Below the pieces are notes generated by a model. It saw nothing but the letters and a program-made list of their open reading frames with translations, was not told the DNA's origin and searched no databases. Made by a program: the position numbers and the translations under genes. Below, piece after piece: positions 1 to 7,919 of a DNA stretch of 64,000 nt. The DNA lies in NCBI RefSeq assembly GCF_900155615.1, contig NZ_FUHT01000004.1, positions 744,001 to 808,000 of the forward strand, read 5' to 3'. Position 1 is the stretch's first letter. The number at the start of each line of letters is the position of its first letter. Origin of the DNA: Massiliimalia massiliensis (lineage in GTDB: Bacteria > Bacillota > Clostridia > Oscillospirales > Ruminococcaceae).

Positions 1-56
1 CTGGCTAAGAAAATAATAACAGAGTGTAAATATCCACCGAAAAATCCCCAAAAGAC

Positions 57-85
57 TTGAAACAATTCCCAATCCGTTATATACT
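57..85 (+). promoter_or_regulatory. Predicted secA promoter
   Basis: A sigma-A-like promoter: -35 TTGAAA at 57-62 and -10 TATACT at 80-85, separated by 17 bp. It lies 48 bp upstream of the secA start, whose SD (GGAGAG, 122-127) is well placed. Seen in sequence; activity is inferred. Confidence 0.6.
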
Positions 86-132
86 ATATAAGTTAGAAGC
101 CATCTATGTAAAATAACTAATGGAGAGATTTT

Positions 133-2898
133 ATGGGTTTATATGAAAAAATATTCGGTACTTATTCTTCCCGCGAGCTGAAACGGATTCAGCCGATTGT
201 AGACCAGGTTCTGGCGCTGGAAGATAAATACAGTAAAATGAGCGACCGCCAGCTCCAGGAACAGACGCCGGTTTTAAAAGCCCGTTTAAATAATGCGGAA
301 ACGCTGGACGATATCCTGCCGGATGCGTTCGCAGTCTGCCGGGAAGCCGCATGGCGCGTCCTGGGAATGAAGCATTTCCCGGTTCAGATTATCGGTGGGA
401 TCGTGCTCCATCAGGGGCGGATTGCTGAAATGCGCACCGGTGAAGGAAAGACGCTGGTTGCTACCCTGCCGGCCTATTTAAACGGCCTGTCTGGGAAAGG
501 CGTTCATATTGTTACCGTCAACGATTATCTTGCAAAACGTGACTCCGAGTGGATGGGAAAGCTCTATAAATTCCTCGGACTGACGGTTGGGCTGGTAATC
601 CACGGCGTGGAAGGACAGGCCAAAAAGGACGCCTACCTTGCCGACATTACCTATGGTACCAACAACGAATTCGGGTTTGACTACCTTCGTGACAACATGG
701 TAATCTACAAATCGCAGAAGGTACAGCGCCCGTTTAATTTTGCCATCGTCGACGAGGTTGACTCCATTCTGATTGACGAAGCGAGAACCCCGCTGATTAT
801 TTCAGGCCCCGGGGATAAATCGACAGACCTTTATACTCTTGCGGACACCTTTGCAAAAACCTTAAAGCCTTACCGCGTGGTAGAAGTTGACCAGAAGGAA
901 GAACAGGACGACATCGACGGCGATTATATTGTGGATGAAAAGGCAAAGACCGCTACCCTGACCCCGAAGGGCGTTAAGCGCGCCGAGGCTTATTTCCATG
1001 TGGAAAATCTGATGGATGCAGATAACCTGACTCTGCAGCATCATATCAACCAGGCAATTAAGGCCTATGGCATTATGCACCGCGACGTGGATTATGTTGT
1101 CAAGGACGGCGAGGTCATCATTGTCGACGAGTTTACCGGGCGTTTGATGATTGGGCGGCGCTATAACGAAGGCCTGCATCAGGCAATCGAGGCCAAGGAG
1201 CATGTAACCGTTGCCAGAGAGTCCAAAACGCTTGCAACGATTACCTTCCAGAACTACTTCCGCCTTTATGACAAGCTTTCCGGTATGACCGGTACAGCCC
1301 TGACGGAAGAAAGCGAATTCCGTGAAATTTATAAACTCGACGTCATTGAAATCCCAACCAATAAGCCGGTTGTCCGTGAGGATTTCAACGACGTTGTCTA
1401 TAAAACAGAAAAGGCGAAATTCAATGCGGTAATCGATCAGATTGTAGAATGCCATAAAAAAGGCCAGCCGGTATTGGTTGGTACTGTTACGATTGATAAA
1501 TCCGAGCTGCTGAGCTCGATGCTCCGCCGCCGCGGAATTAAGCACGAGGTATTAAACGCGAAATACCATGAAAAGGAAGCGGAAATCGTGGCACAGGCCG
1601 GTAAATACGGCGCGGTGACGATTGCGACCAACATGGCGGGCCGTGGTACCGACATTATGCTGGGCGGAAACGCAGAATACCTTGCCAAAGCAGATCTCCG
1701 CAAAAAGGAATACAGCGAGGAAATTATCGTCGAGGCGAACGGATTTGGCGAGACTGAGGACGAAGAAATCCTGCAGGCCCGCAAGGAATTTAAAGACGCG
1801 CTGGAGAAACACAAGTCTGAGATCAAAGGCGAAGCAGAAAAGGTACGCCAGGCCGGCGGGCTTTACATTATCGGAACAGAGCGGCATGAATCCCGCCGTA
1901 TCGACAATCAGCTTCGCGGGCGTTCCGGACGTCAGGGCGACCCGGGTGCCAGCCGGTTCTTCCTCTCGCTGGAGGATGATTTGATGCGGCTTTTCGGCGG
2001 CGAGCGGATTCAGCATTTGATGGATCGCTTCAATGTTGAAGAGGATCAGCCGATTGAATACAAGATGCTGACAAACTCAATTGAAAGCGCACAGGCAAAG
2101 GTAGAAGCAAGAAACTTTAATATTCGTAAGAGTGTGCTCCAATATGACGACGTCATGAATAAACAGCGTGAAATTATTTACTCGCAGCGCGACAAGGTGC
2201 TCGACGGAGAGGACGTTCATGACAGTATTCTGAGCATGCTCAAGGAAATGCTGACTGAAACGGTTCAGCGCTACCTGCCGGAAAACGCAATTCACGATGA
2301 TTGGAATATTACCGGCCTGCGTGATTATTACCTGAACTTTTTGACCCGCGAGGAGGATTTCCAGTACAGTGTTGACGAGCTGGCCGACCTGACCCACGAA
2401 ACGCTGATTAACACCTTATATCAGCGTGCGAAGCTTCTGTATGATGTCCGGGAAAAGATGATCGGCACAGAACGGATGAGGGAATTGGAGCGTGTGATCC
2501 TCTTAAAGGTGGTTGACCGTTATTGGATGGATCATATTGATAACATGTCTGAACTAAAACAGGGTATTCATCTCCGTTCCTTTGCACAGAAGAACCCGGT
2601 GGATGAATATACCATGGAAGGGTTTAACATGTTCGATGAAATGGTTTCTGCAATCCGGGAGGATACGGTTAAGCTGATTCTGACTCTGAAAATCCAGATT
2701 AATGAAGAACCAAAACGCGAACAGGTTGCCAAGCCTACCACCGCAGTTCATGGGGACAGCGTGAGCAAAAAAACGGTTCGTAAACAGCCGGTACGCAGCC
2801 AAAAGGTTGGACGGAACGATCCCTGCCCATGCGGCAGCGGCAAAAAATACAAAAAGTGCTGCGGAGCAAATCAGGAAGTAACCACCCCACATCAATAA
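133..2898 (+). CDS. secA: Preprotein translocase ATPase SecA
   Basis: SecA is the cytoplasmic motor that uses ATP to push unfolded preproteins through the SecYEG channel. The 921-residue product is of normal length. It carries Walker A (MRTGEGKTL, near residue 100), the DEVD Walker B (near 210), the preprotein cross-linking and scaffold regions, and the second helicase domain with TNMAGRGTD (near 500) and [13 protein letters not shown] (near 595). It ends in a SEC-C zinc motif with three cysteines and the run [14 protein letters not shown]. The ATG at 133 has SD GGAGAG. The gene is followed by a strong hairpin and stands as a single transcription unit. The family assignment is certain. I see only one SecA here, so whether an accessory SecA2 exists cannot be judged. 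Confidence 0.99.
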   Translation: MGLYEKIFGTYSSRELKRIQPIVDQVLALEDKYSKMSDRQLQEQTPVLKARLNNAETLDDILPDAFAVCREAAWRVLGMKHFPVQIIGGIVLHQGRIAEMRTGEGKTLVATLPAYLNGLSGKGVHIVTVNDYLAKRDSEWMGKLYKFLGLTVGLVIHGVEGQAKKDAYLADITYGTNNEFGFDYLRDNMVIYKSQKVQRPFNFAIVDEVDSILIDEARTPLIISGPGDKSTDLYTLADTFAKTLKPYRVVEVDQKEEQDDIDGDYIVDEKAKTATLTPKGVKRAEAYFHVENLMDADNLTLQHHINQAIKAYGIMHRDVDYVVKDGEVIIVDEFTGRLMIGRRYNEGLHQAIEAKEHVTVARESKTLATITFQNYFRLYDKLSGMTGTALTEESEFREIYKLDVIEIPTNKPVVREDFNDVVYKTEKAKFNAVIDQIVECHKKGQPVLVGTVTIDKSELLSSMLRRRGIKHEVLNAKYHEKEAEIVAQAGKYGAVTIATNMAGRGTDIMLGGNAEYLAKADLRKKEYSEEIIVEANGFGETEDEEILQARKEFKDALEKHKSEIKGEAEKVRQAGGLYIIGTERHESRRIDNQLRGRSGRQGDPGASRFFLSLEDDLMRLFGGERIQHLMDRFNVEEDQPIEYKMLTNSIESAQAKVEARNFNIRKSVLQYDDVMNKQREIIYSQRDKVLDGEDVHDSILSMLKEMLTETVQRYLPENAIHDDWNITGLRDYYLNFLTREEDFQYSVDELADLTHETLINTLYQRAKLLYDVREKMIGTERMRELERVILLKVVDRYWMDHIDNMSELKQGIHLRSFAQKNPVDEYTMEGFNMFDEMVSAIREDTVKLILTLKIQINEEPKREQVAKPTTAVHGDSVSKKTVRKQPVRSQKVGRNDPCPCGSGKKYKKCCGANQEVTTPHQ

Positions 2899-2909
2899 AA
2901 AAGTTGAAT

Positions 2910-2945
2910 GACAGACAATAGCCCGAGCTATTGTCTGTCTCCATC
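2910..2945 (+). terminator. Hairpin downstream of secA
   Basis: A perfect 13-bp stem (2910-2922 with 2927-2939) with a four-base loop lies 12 bp after the secA stop. The following U-tract is weak (TCCATCTT), so termination may be partial and some reading into the alcohol dehydrogenase gene is possible. Confidence 0.6.
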
Positions 2946-2970
2946 TTAAATCAGTTACGGAGGTTTTAGA

Positions 2971-4077
2971 ATGTTAGATTTAACCTATTATATGCCGACA
3001 AAGATGATTTATGGGCCGGACTGCGTAAAGAAAAACGCCGCTCTCTTCCCTGCATACGGGAAAAAATGTATGATCGTGAGCGGGAAACACAGTGCAAAGG
3101 CAAGCGGTGCGCTGGATGATGTTCTGGCAGCTTTAAAAGAATATGATATAGAATGGATTCAGTTTGACGAGGTGGAACAGAACCCGCTTTTGTCAACCTG
3201 TAAACGCGCGGGCGACCTGGCTCGAAAGGAAAGCGTTGACTTTATCATCGGGATCGGCGGGGGTTCCCCGCTTGACGCGACGAAGGCGGTTAGCGTTTTT
3301 GCAAAGCATGACATTCAGGACGAGGAAATCTATTCCCGCAGCTATCAGAATGATCATCTTCCCTTCCTGCTGATCGGAACTACGGCAGGAACCGGAAGTG
3401 AGGTAACGCCCTATGCCGTGATTACCGTAGACAGGGACGGGCGAAAAAAATCTGTAAAGGACTTGTTTGCGGAAATCAGTTTCTGTGACTACCGGTACAC
3501 CTGTTCGCTGAGCTATGACGTCACAGTCGCTACTGCGCTGGACGCGCTTTCCCACTGTGTAGAGGGTTATTTCTGCAGCAAGGCTGATACCCTTTCCGAT
3601 CTCTTTGCCATCCAGGGGATTCAGCTTATTTTTGACGTTCTGACAAATGCCGCCTCTGATGGGAGCTTTACCGACAAGCAGAAACAAAAGCTATATGCAG
3701 CCTCGATTTACGGCGGGCTGGTCATCACCAAAACCGGAACTTCCTTCTGCCATTCCATGGGATATTTTCTTACAGAAGAATACCAGGTCGCGCACGGAAT
3801 TGCCTGCGCTGTCTTTATGCCGGAATATCTCCACCGCGGATTTGATTATGAAACAAAAAAGGCAGACCGCCTGACTTACGAGACAGACTATACATTGGGA
3901 GAAATGTGCAGCATTATCGAAAGCTTTACAGATTTTCAGCCATTTGCCCTGCCGGAAGCCAAGCGAAACGCTCTGTATGAGCTTTGGAAGGCTGCCGACA
4001 AGTTCGGTTCCGCTCCCGGAGAATTCACGATAGAGGATGCAATGGAGGTTCTTGACCGGATTTTCCCGATAGGATGA
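2971..4077 (+). CDS. Iron-containing (group III) alcohol dehydrogenase
   Basis: An NAD(P)-dependent oxidoreductase of the iron-alcohol-dehydrogenase fold, 368 residues, close to family length. The nucleotide-binding segments GGGSPLDA (near residue 97) and GTTAGTGSE (near 138) are clear. The metal-site histidines lie in DALSHCVEGY (near 195) and in CHSMGYFLTEEYQVAHG (near 260-280), as in butanol and lactaldehyde dehydrogenases of this family. The ATG at 2971 follows SD GGAGG. Substrate cannot be read from the sequence. The neighbours (secA and an IS element) give no pathway hint, and a strong terminator follows. The gene could serve fermentation (aldehyde to alcohol), which is inference only. 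Confidence 0.93.
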   Translation: MLDLTYYMPTKMIYGPDCVKKNAALFPAYGKKCMIVSGKHSAKASGALDDVLAALKEYDIEWIQFDEVEQNPLLSTCKRAGDLARKESVDFIIGIGGGSPLDATKAVSVFAKHDIQDEEIYSRSYQNDHLPFLLIGTTAGTGSEVTPYAVITVDRDGRKKSVKDLFAEISFCDYRYTCSLSYDVTVATALDALSHCVEGYFCSKADTLSDLFAIQGIQLIFDVLTNAASDGSFTDKQKQKLYAASIYGGLVITKTGTSFCHSMGYFLTEEYQVAHGIACAVFMPEYLHRGFDYETKKADRLTYETDYTLGEMCSIIESFTDFQPFALPEAKRNALYELWKAADKFGSAPGEFTIEDAMEVLDRIFPIG

Positions 4078-4098
4078 GGAAGAAGTAAACAGTAAATA

Positions 4099-4137
4099 AA
4101 AGAACTCTGCGGAAAATACCGCAGAGTTCTTTTATTA
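4099..4137 (+). terminator. Terminator of the alcohol dehydrogenase gene
   Basis: An intrinsic terminator: inverted repeat AAAAGAACTCTGCGG / CCGCAGAGTTCTTTT with a short A-rich loop, ending in a T-rich stretch. The IS200-like element begins at or just after it. Confidence 0.85.
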
Positions 4138-4219
4138 GTGTCTTTAGACGGTTGAGTGCCAGCGGCACGAAACAGAAAACCACCCGCTATGCGGGTGGGA
4201 AACAAAAGGTTAAACCAAA

Positions 4220-4286
4220 AAAATCACCTTTCGTGGTACAATAAGATGTTCAAGCTTATTGCAAAAAAAGAAAGGTGATTTTAATG
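4220..4286 (+). promoter_or_regulatory. SD-sequestering hairpin upstream of tnpA
   Basis: AAAATCACCTTTC (4220-4232) is perfectly complementary over 13 bp to GAAAGGTGATTTT (4270-4282), which contains the tnpA SD and abuts its ATG (4284). An inner stem, CAATAAG (4239-4245) with CTTATTG (4255-4261), stabilises it. In known IS200 elements such a structure keeps transposase translation very low, especially on read-through transcripts. The role here is inferred from that precedent. Confidence 0.8.
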
Positions 4287-4745
4287 GCAAATAAAACAAA
4301 CAGTTTATCACACACAAAATGGATGTGTAAGTACCACATAGTGTTCATACCGAAATACCGAAGAAAAGCGATATACGGACAGTATAGAGTGGATTTGCAG
4401 AAAATCATAAGAACACTGTGTAAATACAAAGGAGTAGAAATACTGGAAGGAAATATGATGCCTGACCATGTACATCTGCTTTTAAGTATACCACCAAAAA
4501 TAAGTGTGTCAAGTTTCATGGGATACTTGAAAGGAAAAAGTGCGTTGATGATGTTTGATAAACATGCAAATCTAAAGTATAAGTATGGGAACAGACATTT
4601 CTGGGCAGAGGGGTACTATGTAAGTACAGTAGGACTCAATGAGGCAACCATACGGAAATACATAGAGGAACAGGAAAAGCACGATATAGCACTGGATAAA
4701 TTGAGTGTAAAAGAGTATGAAGACCCTTTTAAGGGTAGCAGGTAG
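4284..4745 (+). CDS. tnpA: IS200/IS605-family transposase TnpA (Y1 HUH)
   Basis: A 153-residue single-strand DNA transposase that cuts and rejoins the top strand of the element through a 5'-phosphotyrosine intermediate. The HUH metal motif is DHVHLL (near residue 58). The catalytic tyrosine is in ATIRKYIEEQ (near 123), and the EGYYVSTVGLNE segment before it is typical of the family. The length is normal and no frameshift is seen, so the element may be active. The ATG at 4284 is preferred to a GTG three codons upstream because SD GAAAGG is 9 bp before it. That SD lies inside a 13-bp stem. Base composition is clearly more AT-rich than the neighbours. Confidence 0.95.
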   Translation: MANKTNSLSHTKWMCKYHIVFIPKYRRKAIYGQYRVDLQKIIRTLCKYKGVEILEGNMMPDHVHLLLSIPPKISVSSFMGYLKGKSALMMFDKHANLKYKYGNRHFWAEGYYVSTVGLNEATIRKYIEEQEKHDIALDKLSVKEYEDPFKGSR

Positions 4746-4877
4746 TACGAACGCCCTTTAAGGGGCGGCAAAAGCGGCAAAGGCAATAGGCTTGAACAAA
4801 GAGAAAGCCAGCGTCTTTAGGCGCTGGTCGGTATCTGCCCCTTATAGGGGCGAGCAAACCACCCGTTTGACGGGTGG
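4723..4877 (+). other. Structured right-end region of the IS element
   Basis: After the tnpA stop about 130 bp hold no ORF but fold readily: ACCCTT/AAGGGT (4723-4736), CGCCC/GGGCG (4752-4767), CCAGCG/CGCTGG (4808-4827), GCCCC/GGGGC (4837-4851) and the terminal palindrome (4859-4877). In IS605-type elements this side can encode a guide-like RNA next to tnpB; no tnpB is present here, so this may be only transposition-end structure. Confidence 0.5.
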
Positions 4878-5297
4878 TTATGATTTTTCTTTTAAGGCTT
4901 TTCTTAGATCGTCCATATATGCCTTCTGTATCCTTTTTAAGGGCAGGCAAAGATAGGAAATCAGGCCAAGCAACGGATTGCTGAACCGGATTGTTTCCGT
5001 ATAGGTGAGCTTTGTCTCCCCTACCCCTGTACTTTCGTATTTCCCGATCCAATGACCGGTAAAAATTTTTGTTTGCATATCAAATTCATAGCAATAGCAG
5101 GACTCTATCCGGGTAATGATAAATTCGGTAGAAAACCCATCCTTGGTATATTCGATAAAGCGTTCACCACCGTCCAGCACATCGATCCGTTCAAGGTCGC
5201 TTCTCCAATGGTAATGTTCGTTATCCGTTACAATCCCCCATACTGTTTGTATGTCCGCCGGCATAATTTCGGTAATAGTGGAAGTCCGTTTCATCAT
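4878..5297 (-). CDS. SRPBCC (START-like/polyketide-cyclase) domain protein
   Basis: A 139-residue single-domain protein of the helix-grip fold, a hydrophobic-ligand-binding or cyclase-like family with very diverse roles. The N-terminal strand TSTITEIMPADIQTVWGIVTD and a C-terminal amphipathic helix (residues about 115-139) fit the fold. No catalytic residues can be assigned. Its stop codon directly abuts the right-end palindrome of the IS200-like element, so the last residues may have been set by the insertion. It lies just downstream of the AI-2E-family permease gene (15-bp gap) and is probably cotranscribed with it. Specific function is unknown. Confidence 0.75.
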   Translation of the reverse strand: MMKRTSTITEIMPADIQTVWGIVTDNEHYHWRSDLERIDVLDGGERFIEYTKDGFSTEFIITRIESCYCYEFDMQTKIFTGHWIGKYESTGVGETKLTYTETIRFSNPLLGLISYLCLPLKRIQKAYMDDLRKALKEKS

Positions 5298-5311
5298 TGT
5301 ATTCCTTCTTT

Positions 5312-6598
5312 TTACAGCTTTTTCGGCGGCTTCTTTACCTGATCGATCTTCTCCTTTGTCTCCACCTTTTCTTCAACCACCGGTACAGTATCGGCAAGAA
5401 CCTCTGATTTGGAGGCCTGAACAATTTGCTCATAGCTGATATTTCTGTCCTCCAGCCGTTTGGCAGTAACAGTCTTTAGGATCGCATAAAGAACGGAAAA
5501 AGTAGGCACGCCAAGCAATACCCCAATCAAGCCGAATAGGTCGCCGCAGACAAAGATTGCCAGCATCACCCAGATTCCGGGCAAACCGATTGATCCCCCG
5601 ACGACACGCGGATAAATGATATTTCCTTCAAAATTTTGCAGGCAGATAATAAAGATAATAAACCATAAGCAGGATAACGGATCAATAAAGATAATGATAA
5701 CTCCGCCGAGAACTGCGCCGATATAAGCGCCGAAAATCGGAATCAGACTGGTTGCCGCAATAATTACGCTTACCAGCAGCGCATATGGCAGCCGAAGGAT
5801 TGTCATCCCCAGATAGCACAGCGTACCGAGAATCAGCGCCTCGGTAAACTGGCCGGAAACAAACCCGCTGAAAATCCGGTTTGCAAGCGCGCCGACCGAG
5901 ACAACTGTTTTAGCCTGTTCTCTGGGCAGGAATGCAAAAATAACCCGTTTCAGATTGCGGATCAATTTTTCTTTGCTAGCCAGCATATAAACGGCAAATA
6001 CTAATGCTGTAACCATGTTGATAACTCCGGTTGTAACTCCCATGGTAAGGGAAACAATCGCTTTTCCCCCGTCGCTGACAACAGAAGTGACCTTTTCGAT
6101 CAACTGGCTCCAGTCAAGCTTTAGGGTAGAGATATTCAGATCTGCCATCAGTTCCGTCAAATGATACTTTTTCAGCAGGTCATTGATCCAATCAGTAAAC
6201 TGGTTTGCGTAGACCGGCAGGTTATCTGTCAGTCCCTTGACAGAATTCAACAGTTCCGGAATAACCAGAAAACAAAAGACACCCAGGACAGCAAACAGCA
6301 GAACAAAGGCAATCAGGATGCAAACCGCACGGCGGCATTTTTTCCAGATCTTTCCGTTTTTCTCATTGAGCCTGGCAAAAACGCGCTCTTCAAAGAGCTT
6401 GACCACCAGGTTTAAGATAAAGGCAAAAACAATTCCAAGGAAAAACGGCGTCATAATGCCGACCGCGCGCTTGAGTATTCCCATTAACTGGTCGATATTG
6501 AATACGGCGAAAATGAGCAGCACCGTTAATACGATCAACAGCAGAACACGCTTAAACAACTTGTTGGAAAATAGTATTTCTTGCATATTTTTATTCAT
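5312..6598 (-). CDS. AI-2E family transporter (TqsA/PerM-like permease)
   Basis: A 428-residue integral membrane protein of the AI-2E transporter family (TqsA, YdiK, PerM). Members export small molecules or ions, and only some handle autoinducer-2. Two TM helices lie at residues 14-60. A cytoplasmic-like amphipathic stretch follows (about 110-190), then a cluster of TM helices to about residue 385 with the signature region VVGGSIGLPGIWVMLAIFVCGDLFGLIGVLLGVP. The charged tail from 400 on is lysine-rich. A GAGGAGG lies about 22 bp before the ATG, farther than usual, so translation initiation may be weak. Substrate is unknown. Confidence 0.9.
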   Translation of the reverse strand: MNKNMQEILFSNKLFKRVLLLIVLTVLLIFAVFNIDQLMGILKRAVGIMTPFFLGIVFAFILNLVVKLFEERVFARLNEKNGKIWKKCRRAVCILIAFVLLFAVLGVFCFLVIPELLNSVKGLTDNLPVYANQFTDWINDLLKKYHLTELMADLNISTLKLDWSQLIEKVTSVVSDGGKAIVSLTMGVTTGVINMVTALVFAVYMLASKEKLIRNLKRVIFAFLPREQAKTVVSVGALANRIFSGFVSGQFTEALILGTLCYLGMTILRLPYALLVSVIIAATSLIPIFGAYIGAVLGGVIIIFIDPLSCLWFIIFIICLQNFEGNIIYPRVVGGSIGLPGIWVMLAIFVCGDLFGLIGVLLGVPTFSVLYAILKTVTAKRLEDRNISYEQIVQASKSEVLADTVPVVEEKVETKEKIDQVKKPPKKL

Positions 6599-6721
6599 AT
6601 CGTTTCGGTTTCCCGATCCCCTCCTCGATGTCCCTGATCAGCTTTTCTTTATTATCATAACACAGATTTCTGGAAAAACAATCAATAAATTGTAAAAAAG
6701 CCCAAAAAGATTGAGAATGCT

Positions 6722-6749
6722 TTGCAAAGCTTAATTTTTGTGCTATAAT
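6722..6749 (+). promoter_or_regulatory. Predicted promoter of the corA leader
   Basis: An extended -10 promoter: TG at 6741-6742 and -10 TATAAT at 6744-6749, with a -35 TTGCAA at 6722-6727 (16-bp spacer). It predicts transcription starting near 6756, about 130 nt before the corA start codon, so that the leader ORF and its hairpins are in the mRNA. Confidence 0.7.
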
Positions 6750-6785
6750 ATAACAGCTAGAGATTTTGAAACGGAGGATGTTATT

Positions 6786-6839
6786 ATGAACCCTGACCCT
6801 TGTATACGGAAACAAAATTGCATGCCGGGTATCTTATAA
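6786..6839 (+). CDS. MgtL-like leader peptide upstream of corA
   Basis: A 17-codon ORF, MNPDPCIRKQNCMPGIL, preceded by a near-ideal SD (GGAGG at 6773-6777, 8 bp spacing) and a strong promoter. Enterobacterial MgtL leaders are also 17 residues and begin with acidic/Pro alternations (MEPDP or MDPEP). Such N-terminal Pro-Asp/Glu runs make ribosomes unstable when Mg2+ is low. Codons 14-17 (from 6826) form the left arm of a hairpin that competes with a hairpin covering the corA SD. The peptide is too short for routine gene calls. The presence of the ORF, SD and hairpins is direct observation; the Mg2+-sensing role is inference from the resemblance and from the downstream Mg2+ channel gene. Confidence 0.75.
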   Translation: MNPDPCIRKQNCMPGIL

Positions 6840-6884
6840 CAGCCGCCTTCGAAGATACCTGACAGGATTTAGGAGGTATTTTCG
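6826..6884 (+). promoter_or_regulatory. Translational attenuator of corA (two exclusive hairpins)
   Basis: Strand 1 (CGGGTATCTT, 6826-6835) can pair with strand 2 (AAGATACCTG, 6852-6861) over 10 bp. Strand 2 (CGAAGATACCT, 6850-6860) can instead pair with strand 3 (AGGTATTTTCG, 6874-6884) over 11 bp with one G-U. Strand 3 contains half the corA SD (AGGAGG, 6871-6876) and ends at its ATG. Strand 1 is codons 14-17 of the leader ORF. A ribosome finishing the leader would mask strand 1 and favour the SD-hiding 2:3 stem. A ribosome that drops off early would leave 1:2 and an open SD. Confidence 0.7.
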
Positions 6885-7820
6885 ATGATTTCATATTATC
6901 AGACAGAACATAACAAAATGGTGAAAATCTCCGAATTTGTGGAGGGCTGCTGGGTAAATGTGATCAGCCCCTCGGCAGAGGAAATCGCTTATCTGGTGGA
7001 TAGGCTGAAGCTTGACCGCGACTTTGTCCGCGCCGCACTGGACGAGGAAGAGTCGTCCCGTATTGAAAATGAGGATGACCAGACTCTTGTTTTAGTCGAT
7101 ATTCCGATTATGACCAGCGAGGACAACAATACTGTCCTGTACACTACCCGGCCGCTCGGCATCATTATGACTGAGACGAATATTATCACCATTTCACTTC
7201 AAAACAATCCGGTAATCAATGATTTTGCAAACGGTGTGATCCGCAATATTCAGACGCAGCTTAAAACGCGTTTTCTGCTGCGTATTCTGCTGCGCGGGGC
7301 AACCCAGTATCTGACCTACCTGAAGCAGATCGACAAAATCACCTCCAGCCTGGAAAGCAAGCTGGACAAATCGATGAAAAACCGCCTGCTGATGCAGCTT
7401 TTGGGCCTGGAAAAGTCTCTCGTTTATTTCTCCACTTCATTAAAAGCGGACGAGATCACACTAGAAAAAATTCTGCGCGGCCGCGTTATCAAAATGTATG
7501 AGGAGGATCAGGATCTGCTCGAGGATGTGCTGATCGAGGTCAAGCAGGCAATTGAAATGTCGAGCATCTATTCCCGGACGCTTTCGAGTACAATGGACGC
7601 TTTTTCTTCCGTTATCAACAACAACCTGAACATTGTAATGAAAATCCTGACCGCAGTCACTGTCCTGTTGGAAATTCCGAACATGGTGTTCAGCTTCTAC
7701 GGGATGAACATTGACGGCGGACTTTGGTTAGATCAGTTTGACTGGGCTCCGTTGTTGGTTGCCGGCGTATTAACCGGCGGCGCAGCCATTATCCTTTATA
7801 AGGCGAGGATGTTTAAATAG
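6885..7820 (+). CDS. corA: CorA-family magnesium transporter
   Basis: A 311-residue pentameric divalent-cation channel subunit of the CorA/MIT family in the inner membrane. The long N-terminal cytoplasmic alpha/beta region is followed by a helical stalk (residues about 130-245) and two C-terminal TM helices. The family-defining loop motif GMN is at residues 273-275 in FSFYGMN, directly after TM1. The length is normal. The ATG at 6885 follows SD AGGAGG by 8 bp. The gene sits alone between a regulated leader and a terminator, so the leader must serve corA only. Mg2+ is the likely substrate; Co2+ or Ni2+ transport by relatives cannot be excluded. Confidence 0.96.
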   Translation: MISYYQTEHNKMVKISEFVEGCWVNVISPSAEEIAYLVDRLKLDRDFVRAALDEEESSRIENEDDQTLVLVDIPIMTSEDNNTVLYTTRPLGIIMTETNIITISLQNNPVINDFANGVIRNIQTQLKTRFLLRILLRGATQYLTYLKQIDKITSSLESKLDKSMKNRLLMQLLGLEKSLVYFSTSLKADEITLEKILRGRVIKMYEEDQDLLEDVLIEVKQAIEMSSIYSRTLSSTMDAFSSVINNNLNIVMKILTAVTVLLEIPNMVFSFYGMNIDGGLWLDQFDWAPLLVAGVLTGGAAIILYKARMFK

Positions 7821-7829
7821 GATGATTTT

Positions 7830-7861
7830 CGTGAGAAGCCGACTGCTTCTCACGATTTTTA
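7830..7861 (+). terminator. Terminator of corA
   Basis: A perfect 10-bp stem, CGTGAGAAGC with GCTTCTCACG, and five-base loop, followed by ATTTTTATT. Confidence 0.9.
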
Positions 7862-7868
7862 TTACAGA

Positions 7869-7903
7869 AAGGAACCGGCGGAATATTTTTCCGCCGGTTC
7901 CTT
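7869..7903 (-). terminator. Terminator of the ABC exporter operon
   Basis: An inverted repeat (AAGGAACCGGCGGAA with TTCCGCCGGTTCCTT) lies 17 bp beyond the ABC exporter stop. It converges with the corA terminator. The T-run on the minus strand is short. Confidence 0.7.
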
Positions 7904-7919
7904 CATTTGGCATGATAAA

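Larger units (their letters stand above)
4136..4882 (+). mobile_element. IS200/IS605-type insertion sequence (tnpA only)
   Basis: A single-strand transposing element of the IS200 group. The two ends carry matching palindromes instead of terminal inverted repeats. The left one, at 4180-4198, has CCACCCG and CGGGTGG arms. The right one, at 4859-4877, is CCACCCG-TTTGA-CGGGTGG. Both ends also share a subterminal GTCTTTAG(A/G)CG motif (near 4139 and 4813). The body holds only tnpA, and no tnpB is present. It lies between a terminator and the stop codon of the SRPBCC gene, so it seems to have landed harmlessly. Exact tips cannot be fixed without an empty site; the limits given are good to about 10 bp on the right and 40 bp on the left. 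Confidence 0.8.

Noticed and set aside
4878-5297. SRPBCC gene truncated by the IS element
   Set aside because: The frame is of normal family length, with a stop at the junction, so the insertion seems to lie just outside or at the very end.
6599-6680. A short coding-like frame (KEKLIRDIEEGIGKPKRYE) before the AI-2E permease gene
   Set aside because: It lacks a start codon with an SD and lies within the predicted 5' leader. The GAGGAGG in it may simply serve the permease gene.
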